This document shows, piece after piece, positions 16,552-25,967 of a DNA stretch of 52,204 bases. A program made the translations under genes and the position numbers. Below the pieces are notes generated by a model. It had not been told where the DNA came from. It was given only the letters and a program-made list of their open reading frames with translations, and ran no database searches. Source of the DNA: Chitinophagales bacterium (lineage in GTDB: Bacteria; Bacteroidota; Bacteroidia; Chitinophagales; JADIYW01); the NCBI GenBank assembly GCA_019694955.1, contig JAIBAX010000032.1, forward strand, positions 1 through 52,204, written 5' to 3'. The first letter of the stretch is position 1, and each line of letters opens with the position of its first letter.

Positions 16552-18744
16552 TTATTTTGCAAAAAGCATCTCACGATATTTTGCTAAAGGCCATAAATCG
16601 TCATCTACATACGCTTCTAACTCATCACAGTTCTTGCGAATACTATCCATCAACGGTTTTACTTTCTCACAATACGCTTCTGCTTGCTTTTGAACTTCGC
16701 TGAGGTGATGTGCTTTGTCGTTTTCTGTTCTAAGCTTTTCTTCTGTTTTAATGATTTGCTCGATTTGCAGAGAAATGGTTTCTAGCAAAGTGAGTTGGGA
16801 TTTATAGGCGGTTTCTTTTAATCCGATTTCTTTTAACCCTCTAATGTTGTTGATGAGTTTGTTCTGATAATCTATGGCTGCCGGAACAATTTGATTGAGG
16901 ATCATCTCTGAGAGTACACTTGCTTCAATTTGTAAGTGGTGAATGTAGTTGATCAGCATAATTTCATGGCGCGCTTCAGATTCTCTTTGTGTATAGACGC
17001 CCAATCCCTCAAACAACTCAAGTGATTTTTTGGTGATGAAAGCTTTCAAGGCTTCAGGAGTGGTTTTATTGTTGCTCAATCCTCTTTTTGCAGCTTCTTG
17101 ATGCCATTCATCTGAATAGCTGTCTCCTTCAAACAAGATGCGTTTGCTTTCTTTTAGTGTACGTCTCAATACTTTTAAGATAGCAACATCTTTATAATCA
17201 CCTTCTTTAATAAGGGCATCTACTTCTTTTTTGAATAATTTTAATTGCTCAGCAACAATGGTATTAATAACTGTCATTGGCAACGCACAATTGGCAGAGG
17301 AACCGACTGCCCTGATTTCAAATTTATTTCCTGTAAAAGCAAAGGGTGATGTTCTGTTCCTGTCGGTATTGTCTAATAAAATATCTGGAATTCTATTGTG
17401 GATGTCTAATCTTAAGTTGATGTTTTCTTGCTCGTCAAAAGATTCTTCATCTATTCTGTCCTCAATCATTTTAAGAACATCTTGCAAATAGCTGCCGATA
17501 AATACGGATATGATAGCGGGGGGAGCTTCATTAGCACCTAATCTATGGTCGTTTCCATGTGTAGCTACCGAAGCGCGCAACAAAGCTTCATGTCTGTTAA
17601 CTGCTGCAATGGTATTAATAAAGAAAGTTAGGAACTGAAGATTGGTTCTCGGCGTTTTTCCCGGTGATAATAAGTTTTTACCATTGTCAGTAGCCATCGA
17701 CCAGTTGTTGTGTTTTCCACTACCATTTACGCCCGCAAAAGGCTTTTCATGAAAGAGAACCTTTAATTTATGTTTGCTGGATACTCTATCCATCACATCC
17801 ATTAACAGGGAGTTGTGGTCAACAGCGAGGTTTACTTCTTCAAACATCGGCGCACATTCAAACTGTCCGGGGGCTACTTCGTTGTGTCGTGTTCGTACAG
17901 GAATACCTAATTTTAAACACTCAATTTCCATCTCTCTCATAAAGGAATATACACGCTCCGGTATTGAGCCGAAATAATGGTCTTCTAATTGCTGTCCCTT
18001 AGGTGATGGTCTGCCAATCAGTGTTCTGCCGGACATTACTAAGTCTGGCCTAGAGTAGTACATGGCGGCATCTACGAGGAAATATTCTTGCTCCCAACCG
18101 AGTGTAGCGATAACTTTATTGACATTTCTATCAAAATAGTGGCAAACTTCTAAAGCGGCACTTTCCAAAGCATTGATAGATTTCATTAGAGGTGCCTTAA
18201 AATCTAAGGGTTCTCCGGTATATGAAATAAATATGGTTGGAATGCAAAGTGTTTTTCCATGTCCTACTGTCATGATAAACGCTGGAGAGGTGAGATCCCA
18301 AGCGGTATATCCTCTGGCTTCGAATGTAGCACGAATACCACCACTGGGGAAGCTGGAAGCGTCTGGTTCTTGCTGCGTAAGCGCATCTGCACCAAACTCT
18401 TCGATTCCTCCTGTTCCTTTTGGAATGAAGAATGAGTCGTGTTTTTCGGCCGTAGAACCTGTTAATGGTTGAAACCAGTGTGTATAGTGCGTTGCTCCTT
18501 TCTTTAAAGCCCAAGCTTTCATTGCTGATGCTACTTGGTCTGCTAGGTCTCTATCGATTTTTGTACCACCTTTTATACATTCTTGAAGCCTACTGAAGGA
18601 CTCTTTAGTAAGGTATTCTTTGATAATCTTATCACTAAATACACTTTCGGCATAAAAGTCTGATATTTTCTCCGAGGGCATTTCAACATTGATTTTTGGC
18701 CTACCTGAAAAAGCCGAAATCGCATTAAACCTAGTTTTTGACAT
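16552..18744 (-). CDS. glnN: Type III glutamine synthetase
   Basis: This enzyme makes glutamine from glutamate, ammonia and ATP. The 730-residue length and the opening FNAISAFSGRPKINVEMPSE are typical of GSIII, the form common in Bacteroidota. Catalytic segments are visible: GWEQEYFLVDAAMY, RHNEVAPGQFECAP, and the ATP-binding loop GVNGSGKHNNWSM. No truncation is seen. A -7 box match lies 28 bp upstream. The PorE-like gene starts beyond its end, so read-through transcription is possible. Confidence 0.96.
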   Translation of the reverse strand: MSKTRFNAISAFSGRPKINVEMPSEKISDFYAESVFSDKIIKEYLTKESFSRLQECIKGGTKIDRDLADQVASAMKAWALKKGATHYTHWFQPLTGSTAEKHDSFFIPKGTGGIEEFGADALTQQEPDASSFPSGGIRATFEARGYTAWDLTSPAFIMTVGHGKTLCIPTIFISYTGEPLDFKAPLMKSINALESAALEVCHYFDRNVNKVIATLGWEQEYFLVDAAMYYSRPDLVMSGRTLIGRPSPKGQQLEDHYFGSIPERVYSFMREMEIECLKLGIPVRTRHNEVAPGQFECAPMFEEVNLAVDHNSLLMDVMDRVSSKHKLKVLFHEKPFAGVNGSGKHNNWSMATDNGKNLLSPGKTPRTNLQFLTFFINTIAAVNRHEALLRASVATHGNDHRLGANEAPPAIISVFIGSYLQDVLKMIEDRIDEESFDEQENINLRLDIHNRIPDILLDNTDRNRTSPFAFTGNKFEIRAVGSSANCALPMTVINTIVAEQLKLFKKEVDALIKEGDYKDVAILKVLRRTLKESKRILFEGDSYSDEWHQEAAKRGLSNNKTTPEALKAFITKKSLELFEGLGVYTQRESEARHEIMLINYIHHLQIEASVLSEMILNQIVPAAIDYQNKLINNIRGLKEIGLKETAYKSQLTLLETISLQIEQIIKTEEKLRTENDKAHHLSEVQKQAEAYCEKVKPLMDSIRKNCDELEAYVDDDLWPLAKYREMLFAK

Positions 18745-18771
18745 ATCTTTAAATTTTCATTTTGTATGAAG

Positions 18772-18779
18772 CAAATATA
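18772..18779 (-). promoter_or_regulatory. Predicted -7 box of glutamine synthetase III
   Basis: TATATTTG on the minus strand, 27 bp before the ATG, fits TAnnTTTG exactly. No matching TTG at the right distance was seen. Confidence 0.5.
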
Positions 18780-18810
18780 AGTGCATAGATACTAAAAAGA
18801 TGGATTAATT

Positions 18811-20094
18811 TTATGAAACGGGATGTTTTTTTGAAAAAAAATCACGCATCATCACAATACTCTTTTCTGGGATTTTAGACGAAAGCGAAAAGCCTATGAT
18901 TAAGAAGGGCAATACAAAAGATCTATAACGCACAATCGCACCAGAGTTGTTGACAAGCAAACCAATGATTACCATAATACTAAAGCTAAAGAATAGTGAA
19001 AATAAGGCTATTCTGCTGTTGGCCATTTTTCTGACATCTATAAATACTAAAAACAGAATAAACCCAAATAATAGTAGCCATGTTTCAATAGAGGATATCA
19101 TGCACAATAGCTTATCACACTCAAAGGGTAAAGGTCTTATGAATGGATTGATGATGGCCCACGGCAGATTGCTGAATAAATCACTCCACGTCGGTTCCAA
19201 AGGATCCATGGGAAATGTAGTATTTCCTACTAAACGAATAAACGATCTCTGCCGGATAATCAACTCATTGAGGAAATTAATGGATGGGAATATCTTTTGT
19301 AAAGTGAATATCGTTGAGAATGAGATGAAGTACACGGAGGCAAAAGCGTATATCGGCTTATACGTTTTTGACAGGTAAAATGCTATCAGCGCTGGAGTGA
19401 TGAGAATAAAGACATAAAACCTTACCAGCGCGAGACTTCCAAAACCAATTCCTAATATTAATAAGGTTGTAATGTTGAACTGTTTTTTTTCAAGTCGCAA
19501 TACCCCATTTAAAATTAACCCAATAGCGAAGGTGACTACCGCTTCTTTATGAAGACCCGATGGCCAGAACAGAAATGATGGTATGAGAAAGATAGCAAAT
19601 AAATAGTACTTGCCAAGCTTTTGGTGTTGCTCACTCAAGAAGTTGAATATATTGAAAACTCCAACAAAACTCATAAAAGAGATGAATAAGGCATGCACAT
19701 TATAATAACCAAAGGAAAATAACTGGAATATGGAGTTTAGTCGAACCATAAAATAGTTTCCTTGGTCATACCAAAAGTTCATGGCATCTATATATGGTAG
19801 TAAATGTGGCGGCTCCGGGCGATAGTCGTTTACGCCAAATGTAAGTTGTAGATAGTAAAGTGGATTGTCTTTGAAGGTATTAAATATTATCTTACTTTCA
19901 TTAAAGTAGACAAAAGTGTCTTTTCCGTTTAAATGCTTTTGAAATAGTATTCCATAAACAATACCTAATACCGCTTTAATTAAGAAAAATCCTAATAAGT
20001 AATGCCTTGGGAGATTCTTTTTTTCAAAAAGCTTACTTTTTAAAATCAATCCACTAAAGATAGCGGTGTATATGATAAGTACTGCAATTTCCAA
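18811..20094 (-). CDS. Polytopic membrane protein, function unknown
   Basis: The 427-residue protein is dominated by hydrophobic segments, about ten likely membrane helices, starting with IAVLIIYTAIFSGLIL. A loop with HLNGKDTFVYFNESK lies after the second helix and a conserved-looking PSFLFWPSGLHKEAVVTF motif lies in the middle. This resembles membrane proteins of polysaccharide assembly and glycosyltransferases, but I cannot assign a family. The start is a TTG at 20094, since no ATG lies near. It stands alone on the minus strand, divergent from purL. Confidence 0.75.
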   Translation of the reverse strand: MEIAVLIIYTAIFSGLILKSKLFEKKNLPRHYLLGFFLIKAVLGIVYGILFQKHLNGKDTFVYFNESKIIFNTFKDNPLYYLQLTFGVNDYRPEPPHLLPYIDAMNFWYDQGNYFMVRLNSIFQLFSFGYYNVHALFISFMSFVGVFNIFNFLSEQHQKLGKYYLFAIFLIPSFLFWPSGLHKEAVVTFAIGLILNGVLRLEKKQFNITTLLILGIGFGSLALVRFYVFILITPALIAFYLSKTYKPIYAFASVYFISFSTIFTLQKIFPSINFLNELIIRQRSFIRLVGNTTFPMDPLEPTWSDLFSNLPWAIINPFIRPLPFECDKLLCMISSIETWLLLFGFILFLVFIDVRKMANSRIALFSLFFSFSIMVIIGLLVNNSGAIVRYRSFVLPFLIIGFSLSSKIPEKSIVMMRDFFSKKHPVS

Positions 20095-20208
20095 TTTTGG
20101 AAGGTTTTGTTGTTTTTCGTGTTAAAAATATGAAAACTTTTTAATCTTCCTATTATTAAGAAGATTTAATAATCGTATTTTCGTTGCATCATCATAAAAA
20201 AAAACAGA

Positions 20209-22425
20209 ATGTTTCAAGAACCGATTGTAAATGAAGCTATTGCGAAAGAATTGGGTTTGCTTCCGGAAGAATTAGATAAAATAAGAACTATTTTAGGGCG
20301 CAATCCGAATTATACAGAGTTGTCTATCTTCTCTGTCATGTGGTCTGAACACTGTAGTTATAAGAATTCAATAAAATACCTTAAAAAACTCCCTAGGAAA
20401 GGTAAGCACTTGTTGGTGGAAGCTGGAGAGGAAAATGCAGGCCTTGTGGATATTGGTGATGGTTGGGCATGTGCCTTTAAAATTGAAAGCCATAACCACC
20501 CTTCCGCAGTAGAACCTTATCAAGGTGCTGCAACAGGTGTCGGTGGTATTCATAGGGATATTTTTACCATGGGTGCACGTCCAGTGGCATCTTTAAATTC
20601 TTTGCGTTTCGGTAAATTGGAAGATAAGCGCACGCAACATCTGCTGAAAGGCGTTGTGAAAGGCATCGGCGATTATGGCAATTGCTTTGGTGTACCTACG
20701 GTGGCCGGGGAAGTGTATTTCGACCCTTGTTACCATGATAATCCTTTGGTAAATGCCATGTCTGTAGGAATAGTTAGGGTTGGGGAGACCTTGTCTGCAA
20801 CCTCCTATGGAGTAGGAAATCCTGTTTATATTGTCGGTTCATCTACCGGAAAGGACGGCATTCATGGTGCTACGTTTGCATCTGAAGAATTGGGCGAAGA
20901 CGCAGAAGAAAAAATTCCTTCAGTACAGGTCGGTGACCCTTTTCAGGAGAAACTTCTCCTCGAAGCTTCTTTGGAATTGGTGAAAACCGGTGCCATCATC
21001 GGTATGCAGGACATGGGAGCGGCAGGAATTACCTGCTCTACTTCCGAAATGTCTGCCAAAGGCGGTCATGGCATGAAGATATATTTGGATAAAGTGCCAC
21101 AGCGTCAAAAGAATATGAAGCCATTCGAAATATTGCTATCAGAATCTCAGGAACGCATGTTGGTGGTGGTGAAAAAAGGCGCAGAGAAGGATATTGAAAA
21201 AGTATTTGAAAAATGGGATCTACACTGTGCCATCATTGGGGAAGTTACAGAGGGTGGCATGCTGGAGTATTTTATGCATGGAACACCTGTTGCCAGTGTT
21301 CCGGCAGAGGATCTGGTCTTGGGTGGAGGAGCGCCTGTATATGACAGAGCGTTCAGTACACCATCCTATCATGCGGAGCGTGATGCATTTGATATAAATA
21401 AGATACCGCAACCACAAGATTTGAAAGAAGTGGCACAAAAGCTTATAGCACATCCGAATATTGCTTCCAAGCGGTTTATTTATCGCCAGTATGATTCAAT
21501 GGTGGGTGTTAACAACACTTCTACGAATAAACCTTCTGATGCAGCCATTATCAGAATAAAGGGATTGAAGAAGGGACTAGCTGTAACAGTAGATTGCAAT
21601 AGCAAATATGTACATGCCGATGCCTATAAAGGAGGTTTGATAGCCGTAACAGAAGCTGCTAGAAACATAGTATGTTCAGGCGCTACTCCCGTAGCCATAA
21701 CCAACTGCCTAAACTTTGGCAATCCCTATGATCCAGAAGTATATTGGAATTTTGTTCATGCACTTAAAGGAATGGGAGATGCTTGTGAGAAATTTGAAAC
21801 ACCCGTAACTGGTGGGAATGTGAGTTTTTATAACCAATCGCCCACCAGAGCCGTGAATCCAACACCTACTATAGGTATGTTGGGGATAATCGAGGATGTA
21901 GAGAAATCCATGTCCCTGAATTTTAAGCAAGCGGGCCACTTAATTTATATGTTGGGAACGCATAGGAATGATATCGCCAGTTCAGAGTATTTGTCATTGG
22001 TGCATGATGTATCGCTTTCTCCGGCACCACATTTCGATTTGGAAGAGGCGCACGCCTTGCATAGTTGTATATTGGCATTGATTCAAGATGGTTTGGTGGA
22101 AAGTGTACACGATGTTTCCGAAGGTGGACTTTTTGTGACATTATTAGAGTCGGCAATGACCGATGATATGGGTTTTGATATTCATCTTGCGGCAGATATC
22201 AGAAAAGATGCCTACCTTTTTGGAGAAGCGCAGAATAGGGTAGTAGTGAGTGTGTCTCCAGAACAAAGAGCTGCTTTTGAAGCGAAAATGAATATTCAAT
22301 ATTCACCAATCGGACAAGTGACGAAGGGTGCAATAATAATAGATAACCAAGATTGGGGACAAATAAAAGAATGGAAATCGACATATGATACTAGTATTGA
22401 AAAAACCTTGGGAATTATTGACTAA
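20209..22425 (+). CDS. purL: Phosphoribosylformylglycinamidine synthase subunit PurL (small type)
   Basis: PurL with PurQ and PurS converts FGAR to FGAM, the step just before PurM. The 738-residue length marks the small, three-subunit type. Visible family motifs are SVMWSEHCSYKNS (about 45), ESHNHPSAVEPYQGAATGVGG (about 93), MGAAGITCSTSEMSAKGGHG (about 265) and VHDVSEGGLFV (about 625). purM is 6 kb away on the other strand, so the two are not in one operon. The start ATG follows a poly-A stretch, and a weak box TATTTTCG lies about 30 bp upstream. Confidence 0.95.
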   Translation: MFQEPIVNEAIAKELGLLPEELDKIRTILGRNPNYTELSIFSVMWSEHCSYKNSIKYLKKLPRKGKHLLVEAGEENAGLVDIGDGWACAFKIESHNHPSAVEPYQGAATGVGGIHRDIFTMGARPVASLNSLRFGKLEDKRTQHLLKGVVKGIGDYGNCFGVPTVAGEVYFDPCYHDNPLVNAMSVGIVRVGETLSATSYGVGNPVYIVGSSTGKDGIHGATFASEELGEDAEEKIPSVQVGDPFQEKLLLEASLELVKTGAIIGMQDMGAAGITCSTSEMSAKGGHGMKIYLDKVPQRQKNMKPFEILLSESQERMLVVVKKGAEKDIEKVFEKWDLHCAIIGEVTEGGMLEYFMHGTPVASVPAEDLVLGGGAPVYDRAFSTPSYHAERDAFDINKIPQPQDLKEVAQKLIAHPNIASKRFIYRQYDSMVGVNNTSTNKPSDAAIIRIKGLKKGLAVTVDCNSKYVHADAYKGGLIAVTEAARNIVCSGATPVAITNCLNFGNPYDPEVYWNFVHALKGMGDACEKFETPVTGGNVSFYNQSPTRAVNPTPTIGMLGIIEDVEKSMSLNFKQAGHLIYMLGTHRNDIASSEYLSLVHDVSLSPAPHFDLEEAHALHSCILALIQDGLVESVHDVSEGGLFVTLLESAMTDDMGFDIHLAADIRKDAYLFGEAQNRVVVSVSPEQRAAFEAKMNIQYSPIGQVTKGAIIIDNQDWGQIKEWKSTYDTSIEKTLGIID

Positions 22426-22509
22426 TCCGTGATGTGAACTTTAATAAATAAATATTCCGTTCACTCAATGAATAAAAAGAAATTAACCATTAATTTATTA
22501 TCTTAGATT

Positions 22510-23148
22510 GTGAATGTAAAACAAAAAAGACTGCGGATTGTAATACTACTATCTTTTATTCTTTCAATAATTTGTATCATTTTTAATGCTTTTATAGTCT
22601 TTTATCTTACCAAGGATTCCAATAGTAATTTATATATATTCATCCCTATTTGTTTTACAAGTCTCTTTATAATTTGGCATATTGCGTTGTTAAACTATAA
22701 GTTGCCTATCAAATTATTTATCATACCCATATTTTTAGGTTTTAATTATTTTACTAGTGTGAAACTCGGTTTTTTATTGGAAAATGTTGGCATTAAGGCG
22801 TTTTACAGTATGAAGAAAGAAGATTTGAATTTATTGTTAGGTGAATGCAAAGCCAAAAAAATTAATAAAATCGTTAATTGTGGATTAAAAGAATACTCTT
22901 TACTTGATGTTTATGGGAATAAAATTAAGGATACGCAAATTATCGAACTCGCAAAAATATTAGGAATAGAACTAATGAGTATAGAAAATAATAATACGAT
23001 ACTTTATTATCAATTTAATATGTATAAAACCTCTGGATTTTATTTTCATCAGGGAGATTTAAAAGATTCATACCCTCTTGAGTTTTCATTTGCGGGTATA
23101 AATAAGATTCTTAAAGTTGCATATTCAATATATTACTTCAGAAATTAA
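22510..23148 (+). CDS. Membrane-anchored hypothetical protein
   Basis: The 212-residue protein starts at a GTG (no ATG near). It has three hydrophobic segments in the first 95 residues (about 9-32, 42-60 and 66-90), followed by a soluble lysine-rich domain with no motif I recognise. The base composition is more AT-rich than purL, and the product may be strain-specific. It lies alone between purL and a convergent gene. It could be an accessory gene of recent origin; function unknown. Confidence 0.6.
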   Translation: MNVKQKRLRIVILLSFILSIICIIFNAFIVFYLTKDSNSNLYIFIPICFTSLFIIWHIALLNYKLPIKLFIIPIFLGFNYFTSVKLGFLLENVGIKAFYSMKKEDLNLLLGECKAKKINKIVNCGLKEYSLLDVYGNKIKDTQIIELAKILGIELMSIENNNTILYYQFNMYKTSGFYFHQGDLKDSYPLEFSFAGINKILKVAYSIYYFRN

Positions 23149-23198
23149 TCTTTTAATCTTTTTTATTGCAGATTTACTTTCTACTATTTTCTCAGGCA

Positions 23199-23801
23199 TT
23201 AGATAGGATTTTCTGAAAAATACGCTAAAATTTCTGGGTCAAATTCAAGAAGATGAAAATACTTTTCTTCTAACTCCTTCAGTCTTTCATCCATGAGTGG
23301 TTGATGTTCTAGGCCAAACGTACTCCTGATTTTTTTTGTGAATATTATTTCAATACCATTTTGGTAATCTTCGTCCATGTCTTCTTTCGAATAAAAATTA
23401 ATGACCCATTCTTGGTCATAACAGAGTTGTTCCAGATAACCCCAGCCATTATAAAAACCCAAAGATAGAAACTCATTTATATTTTCAGCAATGATAATAT
23501 TATTATCCTTAATTGAATTACCGGAATTACAAGGGACTGTCATTATTATAGGTTGGATTTTCTCTGTAATTTCCAATAGGCTAAAGTGTACACCATCGCC
23601 GCATGTCATTGCAAAGATATTGGTATTGATTGGAGTCGTATCATATCTATGCTCAGAGTCACATAAATAAAGACCATTAAACCCAATACAGCCAAAATCG
23701 GGATAAGGTAAATGGGGATTGTCGGTGCAAGTTTCATGAGTCAATTTTTCAACAATAGCCTTTAGGTCTTCTAAACTAATTGTAAATCGCGTGCTGCTCA
23801 T
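23199..23801 (-). CDS. Possible SMI1/KNR4 (SUKH)-like protein
   Basis: The 200-residue soluble protein has the segment FAMTCGDGVHFSLLEI, then a strand IIMTVPCNSG and the segment FLSLGFYNGWGYLEQLCYDQEW. That pattern is reminiscent of SUKH-type domains, which include immunity proteins against polymorphic toxins. The similarity is a visual impression, not a clear family match. No toxin gene adjoins it: its neighbours are an orphan membrane protein and a QueD-like gene. It starts 26 bp after the QueD-like gene stops, on the same strand, so it is probably co-transcribed with it. Confidence 0.5.
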   Translation of the reverse strand: MSSTRFTISLEDLKAIVEKLTHETCTDNPHLPYPDFGCIGFNGLYLCDSEHRYDTTPINTNIFAMTCGDGVHFSLLEITEKIQPIIMTVPCNSGNSIKDNNIIIAENINEFLSLGFYNGWGYLEQLCYDQEWVINFYSKEDMDEDYQNGIEIIFTKKIRSTFGLEHQPLMDERLKELEEKYFHLLEFDPEILAYFSENPI

Positions 23802-23827
23802 AAGTAAGCTAATTAAGGAGTGGAATG

Positions 23828-24238
23828 CTACTCACCAAAATATTCAGCGTAGATATTTTCAGTTTCAATGAGTTTTACTGAATGTAGTTGACAACCCTTA
23901 ATATGTGGTACCAACTGTTGCCAAATCAAGATACAAAGATTCTCTGTAGTGGCTTGCATATTTGTAGGAATGAAATCGACATCCATGTTGAGGTTATTAT
24001 GGTCTAATTTATCGATGATAACTTCCTTGATGATTGCACTGAGATCCTTCACGTTGATAAAATATCCCGTAACAGGATCGGGAACGCCTTTTACCGTTAC
24101 ATGTAAGTCATAGTTGTGACCATGCCAGTTTTTGTTGGCACATTTTCCAAAAACGGCTTCGTTCTTTTCCTCGCTCCAATCTGCAACATAAAGTTTATGT
24201 GCTGCATTAAATCGCTCTCTTCTTGTCAAGTAAACCAC
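23828..24238 (-). CDS. 6-pyruvoyl-tetrahydropterin synthase / QueD family protein
   Basis: The 136-residue protein has the family zinc-site and active-site segments. FNAAHKL gives the first histidine, KCANKNWHGHNYDLHV supplies the catalytic cysteine and two more histidines, and later HNNLNMDV and PTTENL-type (ATTENLCILIW) motifs occur. Members make 6-carboxytetrahydropterin for queuosine (QueD) or act in tetrahydropterin synthesis. No queC or queE gene adjoins it, so the pathway is not settled by context. A -7 box match lies 15 bp upstream. Confidence 0.88.
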   Translation of the reverse strand: MVYLTRRERFNAAHKLYVADWSEEKNEAVFGKCANKNWHGHNYDLHVTVKGVPDPVTGYFINVKDLSAIIKEVIIDKLDHNNLNMDVDFIPTNMQATTENLCILIWQQLVPHIKGCQLHSVKLIETENIYAEYFGE

Positions 24239-24252
24239 AACTCAATTTTTTG

Positions 24253-24260
24253 CAAAGATA
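24253..24260 (-). promoter_or_regulatory. Predicted -7 box of the QueD-family gene
   Basis: TATCTTTG on the minus strand fits TAnnTTTG exactly and lies 14 bp before the ATG at 24238. Confidence 0.5.
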
Positions 24261-24309
24261 ATTCTTTAATTTTACGCCTGTTTTAATTTAATTCTAATAA
24301 TTGTTTTAC

Positions 24310-25002
24310 ATGACTAAGTTGCCCGTTCATATTTTGTTCGTCGTTGCCTCAAAAATTGAAGTAAAGCCCATGCTGAATCTCGGCATGTTTAAGCAGGTGA
24401 CAGCAGATGTATATGTTGCCGAAAGCAATGGTAAGGCAATACACTTACTCGTAGCTGGAATGGGTATGCTGGTGACTGCTGCAAAATTGTCATACTACCT
24501 CGAGCAACACCAACCGGAATGGGTGGTAGATATCGGTATTGCGGGCGCATTTAACCGTAACTTGTGCATTGGCGAGGTCGTTAATGTAACTAGTGAGACT
24601 TATGGCGATTTCGGCGTGGAGGATGACGATGATTTTAAAGATTTCTTCGACCTCGGTTTTATTGAAACAAAGGAAGATGCCTTTACCTATGGATTACAAA
24701 AAGCGACACCATGTGCGTATATATTTCCTTTGGTACATGAACTTAAACAAGTAAATTCTTTAACGGTAAACAAAGTGCACGGCAAGGAGCATTCTATTCA
24801 GCGGTTGATGAATAAGTATAATGCCGATATCGAAAACATGGAAGGACTGGCAGTGTTTTATGTTTGTGCATTGAGAAACCTCCCATGTATAGAAATCCGT
24901 TCCATCTCAAATTATGTAGAAAAACGCAATAAAGAGAATTGGGATATAAACACAGCAGTTGAACGTTTGAATGAATTTATAATTCAAAATTTTAAATTAT
25001 AA
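24310..25002 (+). CDS. mqnB: Futalosine hydrolase
   Basis: MqnB removes the base from futalosine (or the 6-amino form) to give dehypoxanthine futalosine in the alternative menaquinone pathway. The 230-residue protein has the nucleosidase layout: VAGMGMLVTAAKLSYYL, DIGIAGAFN near 78-86, ENMEGLAVFYVCA near 178 and the family-specific IRSISNYVEKRNKENW near the end. I use the ATG at 24310 rather than the TTG at 24301. mqnD lies 2.4 kb downstream. It is convergent with the next gene, the two stop codons being 1 bp apart. Confidence 0.92.
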   Translation: MTKLPVHILFVVASKIEVKPMLNLGMFKQVTADVYVAESNGKAIHLLVAGMGMLVTAAKLSYYLEQHQPEWVVDIGIAGAFNRNLCIGEVVNVTSETYGDFGVEDDDDFKDFFDLGFIETKEDAFTYGLQKATPCAYIFPLVHELKQVNSLTVNKVHGKEHSIQRLMNKYNADIENMEGLAVFYVCALRNLPCIEIRSISNYVEKRNKENWDINTAVERLNEFIIQNFKL

Positions 25003-25003
25003 A

Positions 25004-25942
25004 TTACCGCTCAACTTTTTCAATATTTGTTTCTTTAATCAAATAGAGTGGTCTATCTCTGACATTGTCTAATATTCTGCCAATGTATTCGCCAATAATT
25101 CCCAAGCATATTAGTTGAACACCGCCGATAAATAAAATGCTCACCATCATGGATGACCACCCTTTTTCGGCAGATTGCAATACATATTTTGTATAAAGTG
25201 TATAAATGATGACCACAAATGCAACTGCCGATACTAAAAACCCCATCCAGGTAGCCAGTCGCAAAGGAAGATTGCTGAACGAAGTGATGCCATCAAAGGC
25301 GAGTTGAAACATTCTTGCAAAAGTATAATTTGTCTTTCCGGAGTGGCGCTCCTGACGGATATATTCTACATCTGTTTGGTTATATCCTGCCCACGCTATT
25401 TGCCCCCTTAAAAACTTATTCTTTTCCGGCATTGACTTGATAATATCTACTATTTTCCTGTCTATGATGCGGAAATCACCGGCTTCTTTTGGTATTTTGA
25501 CATTAGTCAATCTATTGAGCAAATCGTAGAACCAAGTGGCCGTTTTTTTCTTTAGCCAACTTTCACCTTTCCGTTCTTTGCGCCTGGCAAAAACCACTTC
25601 ATTACCAGCTTTCCACTTGGCGTATAACTCCGGAATCAACTCAGGCGGATCTTGCAGGTCAGCATCAATGATAACTACACAATCGCCTTTACAATTGTCC
25701 AATCCTGCGCTCACAGCAATCTGATGGCCAAAATTCTTGCTGAAATCGATATATCGAATAGCTTTATCTTTTATAGACAAAGACTTGATGATTTGAAATG
25801 AATTGTCTTTGCTTCCGTCATTGATGAAAATAAACTCATACTGATCCGTAATGTCTGAAACAACTGCCGTTAGCCGTTCGTAAAGTAACGGGATATTGCC
25901 TTCTTCGTTATAGATAGGTATGATAACTGATATATGAATCAT
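25004..25942 (-). CDS. Family 2 glycosyltransferase with two C-terminal membrane helices (GtrB/DPM-like)
   Basis: The 312-residue protein opens with SVIIPIYNEEGNIPLLYERL, then FINDGSKDNSF, then VIIDADLQDPPELIPE, whose DAD is the metal/nucleotide site of GT2 enzymes. A KNFGHQIAVSAGLD segment and two membrane helices near 230-250 and 265-285 follow. Such enzymes transfer a sugar to polyprenyl phosphate, making a donor for membrane transferases. It follows a multi-membrane protein gene by 25 bp on the same strand. The pair fits a donor-maker plus GT-C transferase module, which is an inference. Confidence 0.92.
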   Translation of the reverse strand: MIHISVIIPIYNEEGNIPLLYERLTAVVSDITDQYEFIFINDGSKDNSFQIIKSLSIKDKAIRYIDFSKNFGHQIAVSAGLDNCKGDCVVIIDADLQDPPELIPELYAKWKAGNEVVFARRKERKGESWLKKKTATWFYDLLNRLTNVKIPKEAGDFRIIDRKIVDIIKSMPEKNKFLRGQIAWAGYNQTDVEYIRQERHSGKTNYTFARMFQLAFDGITSFSNLPLRLATWMGFLVSAVAFVVIIYTLYTKYVLQSAEKGWSSMMVSILFIGGVQLICLGIIGEYIGRILDNVRDRPLYLIKETNIEKVER

Positions 25943-25967
25943 GGTTTAAATATAAGACTTAGAACGA

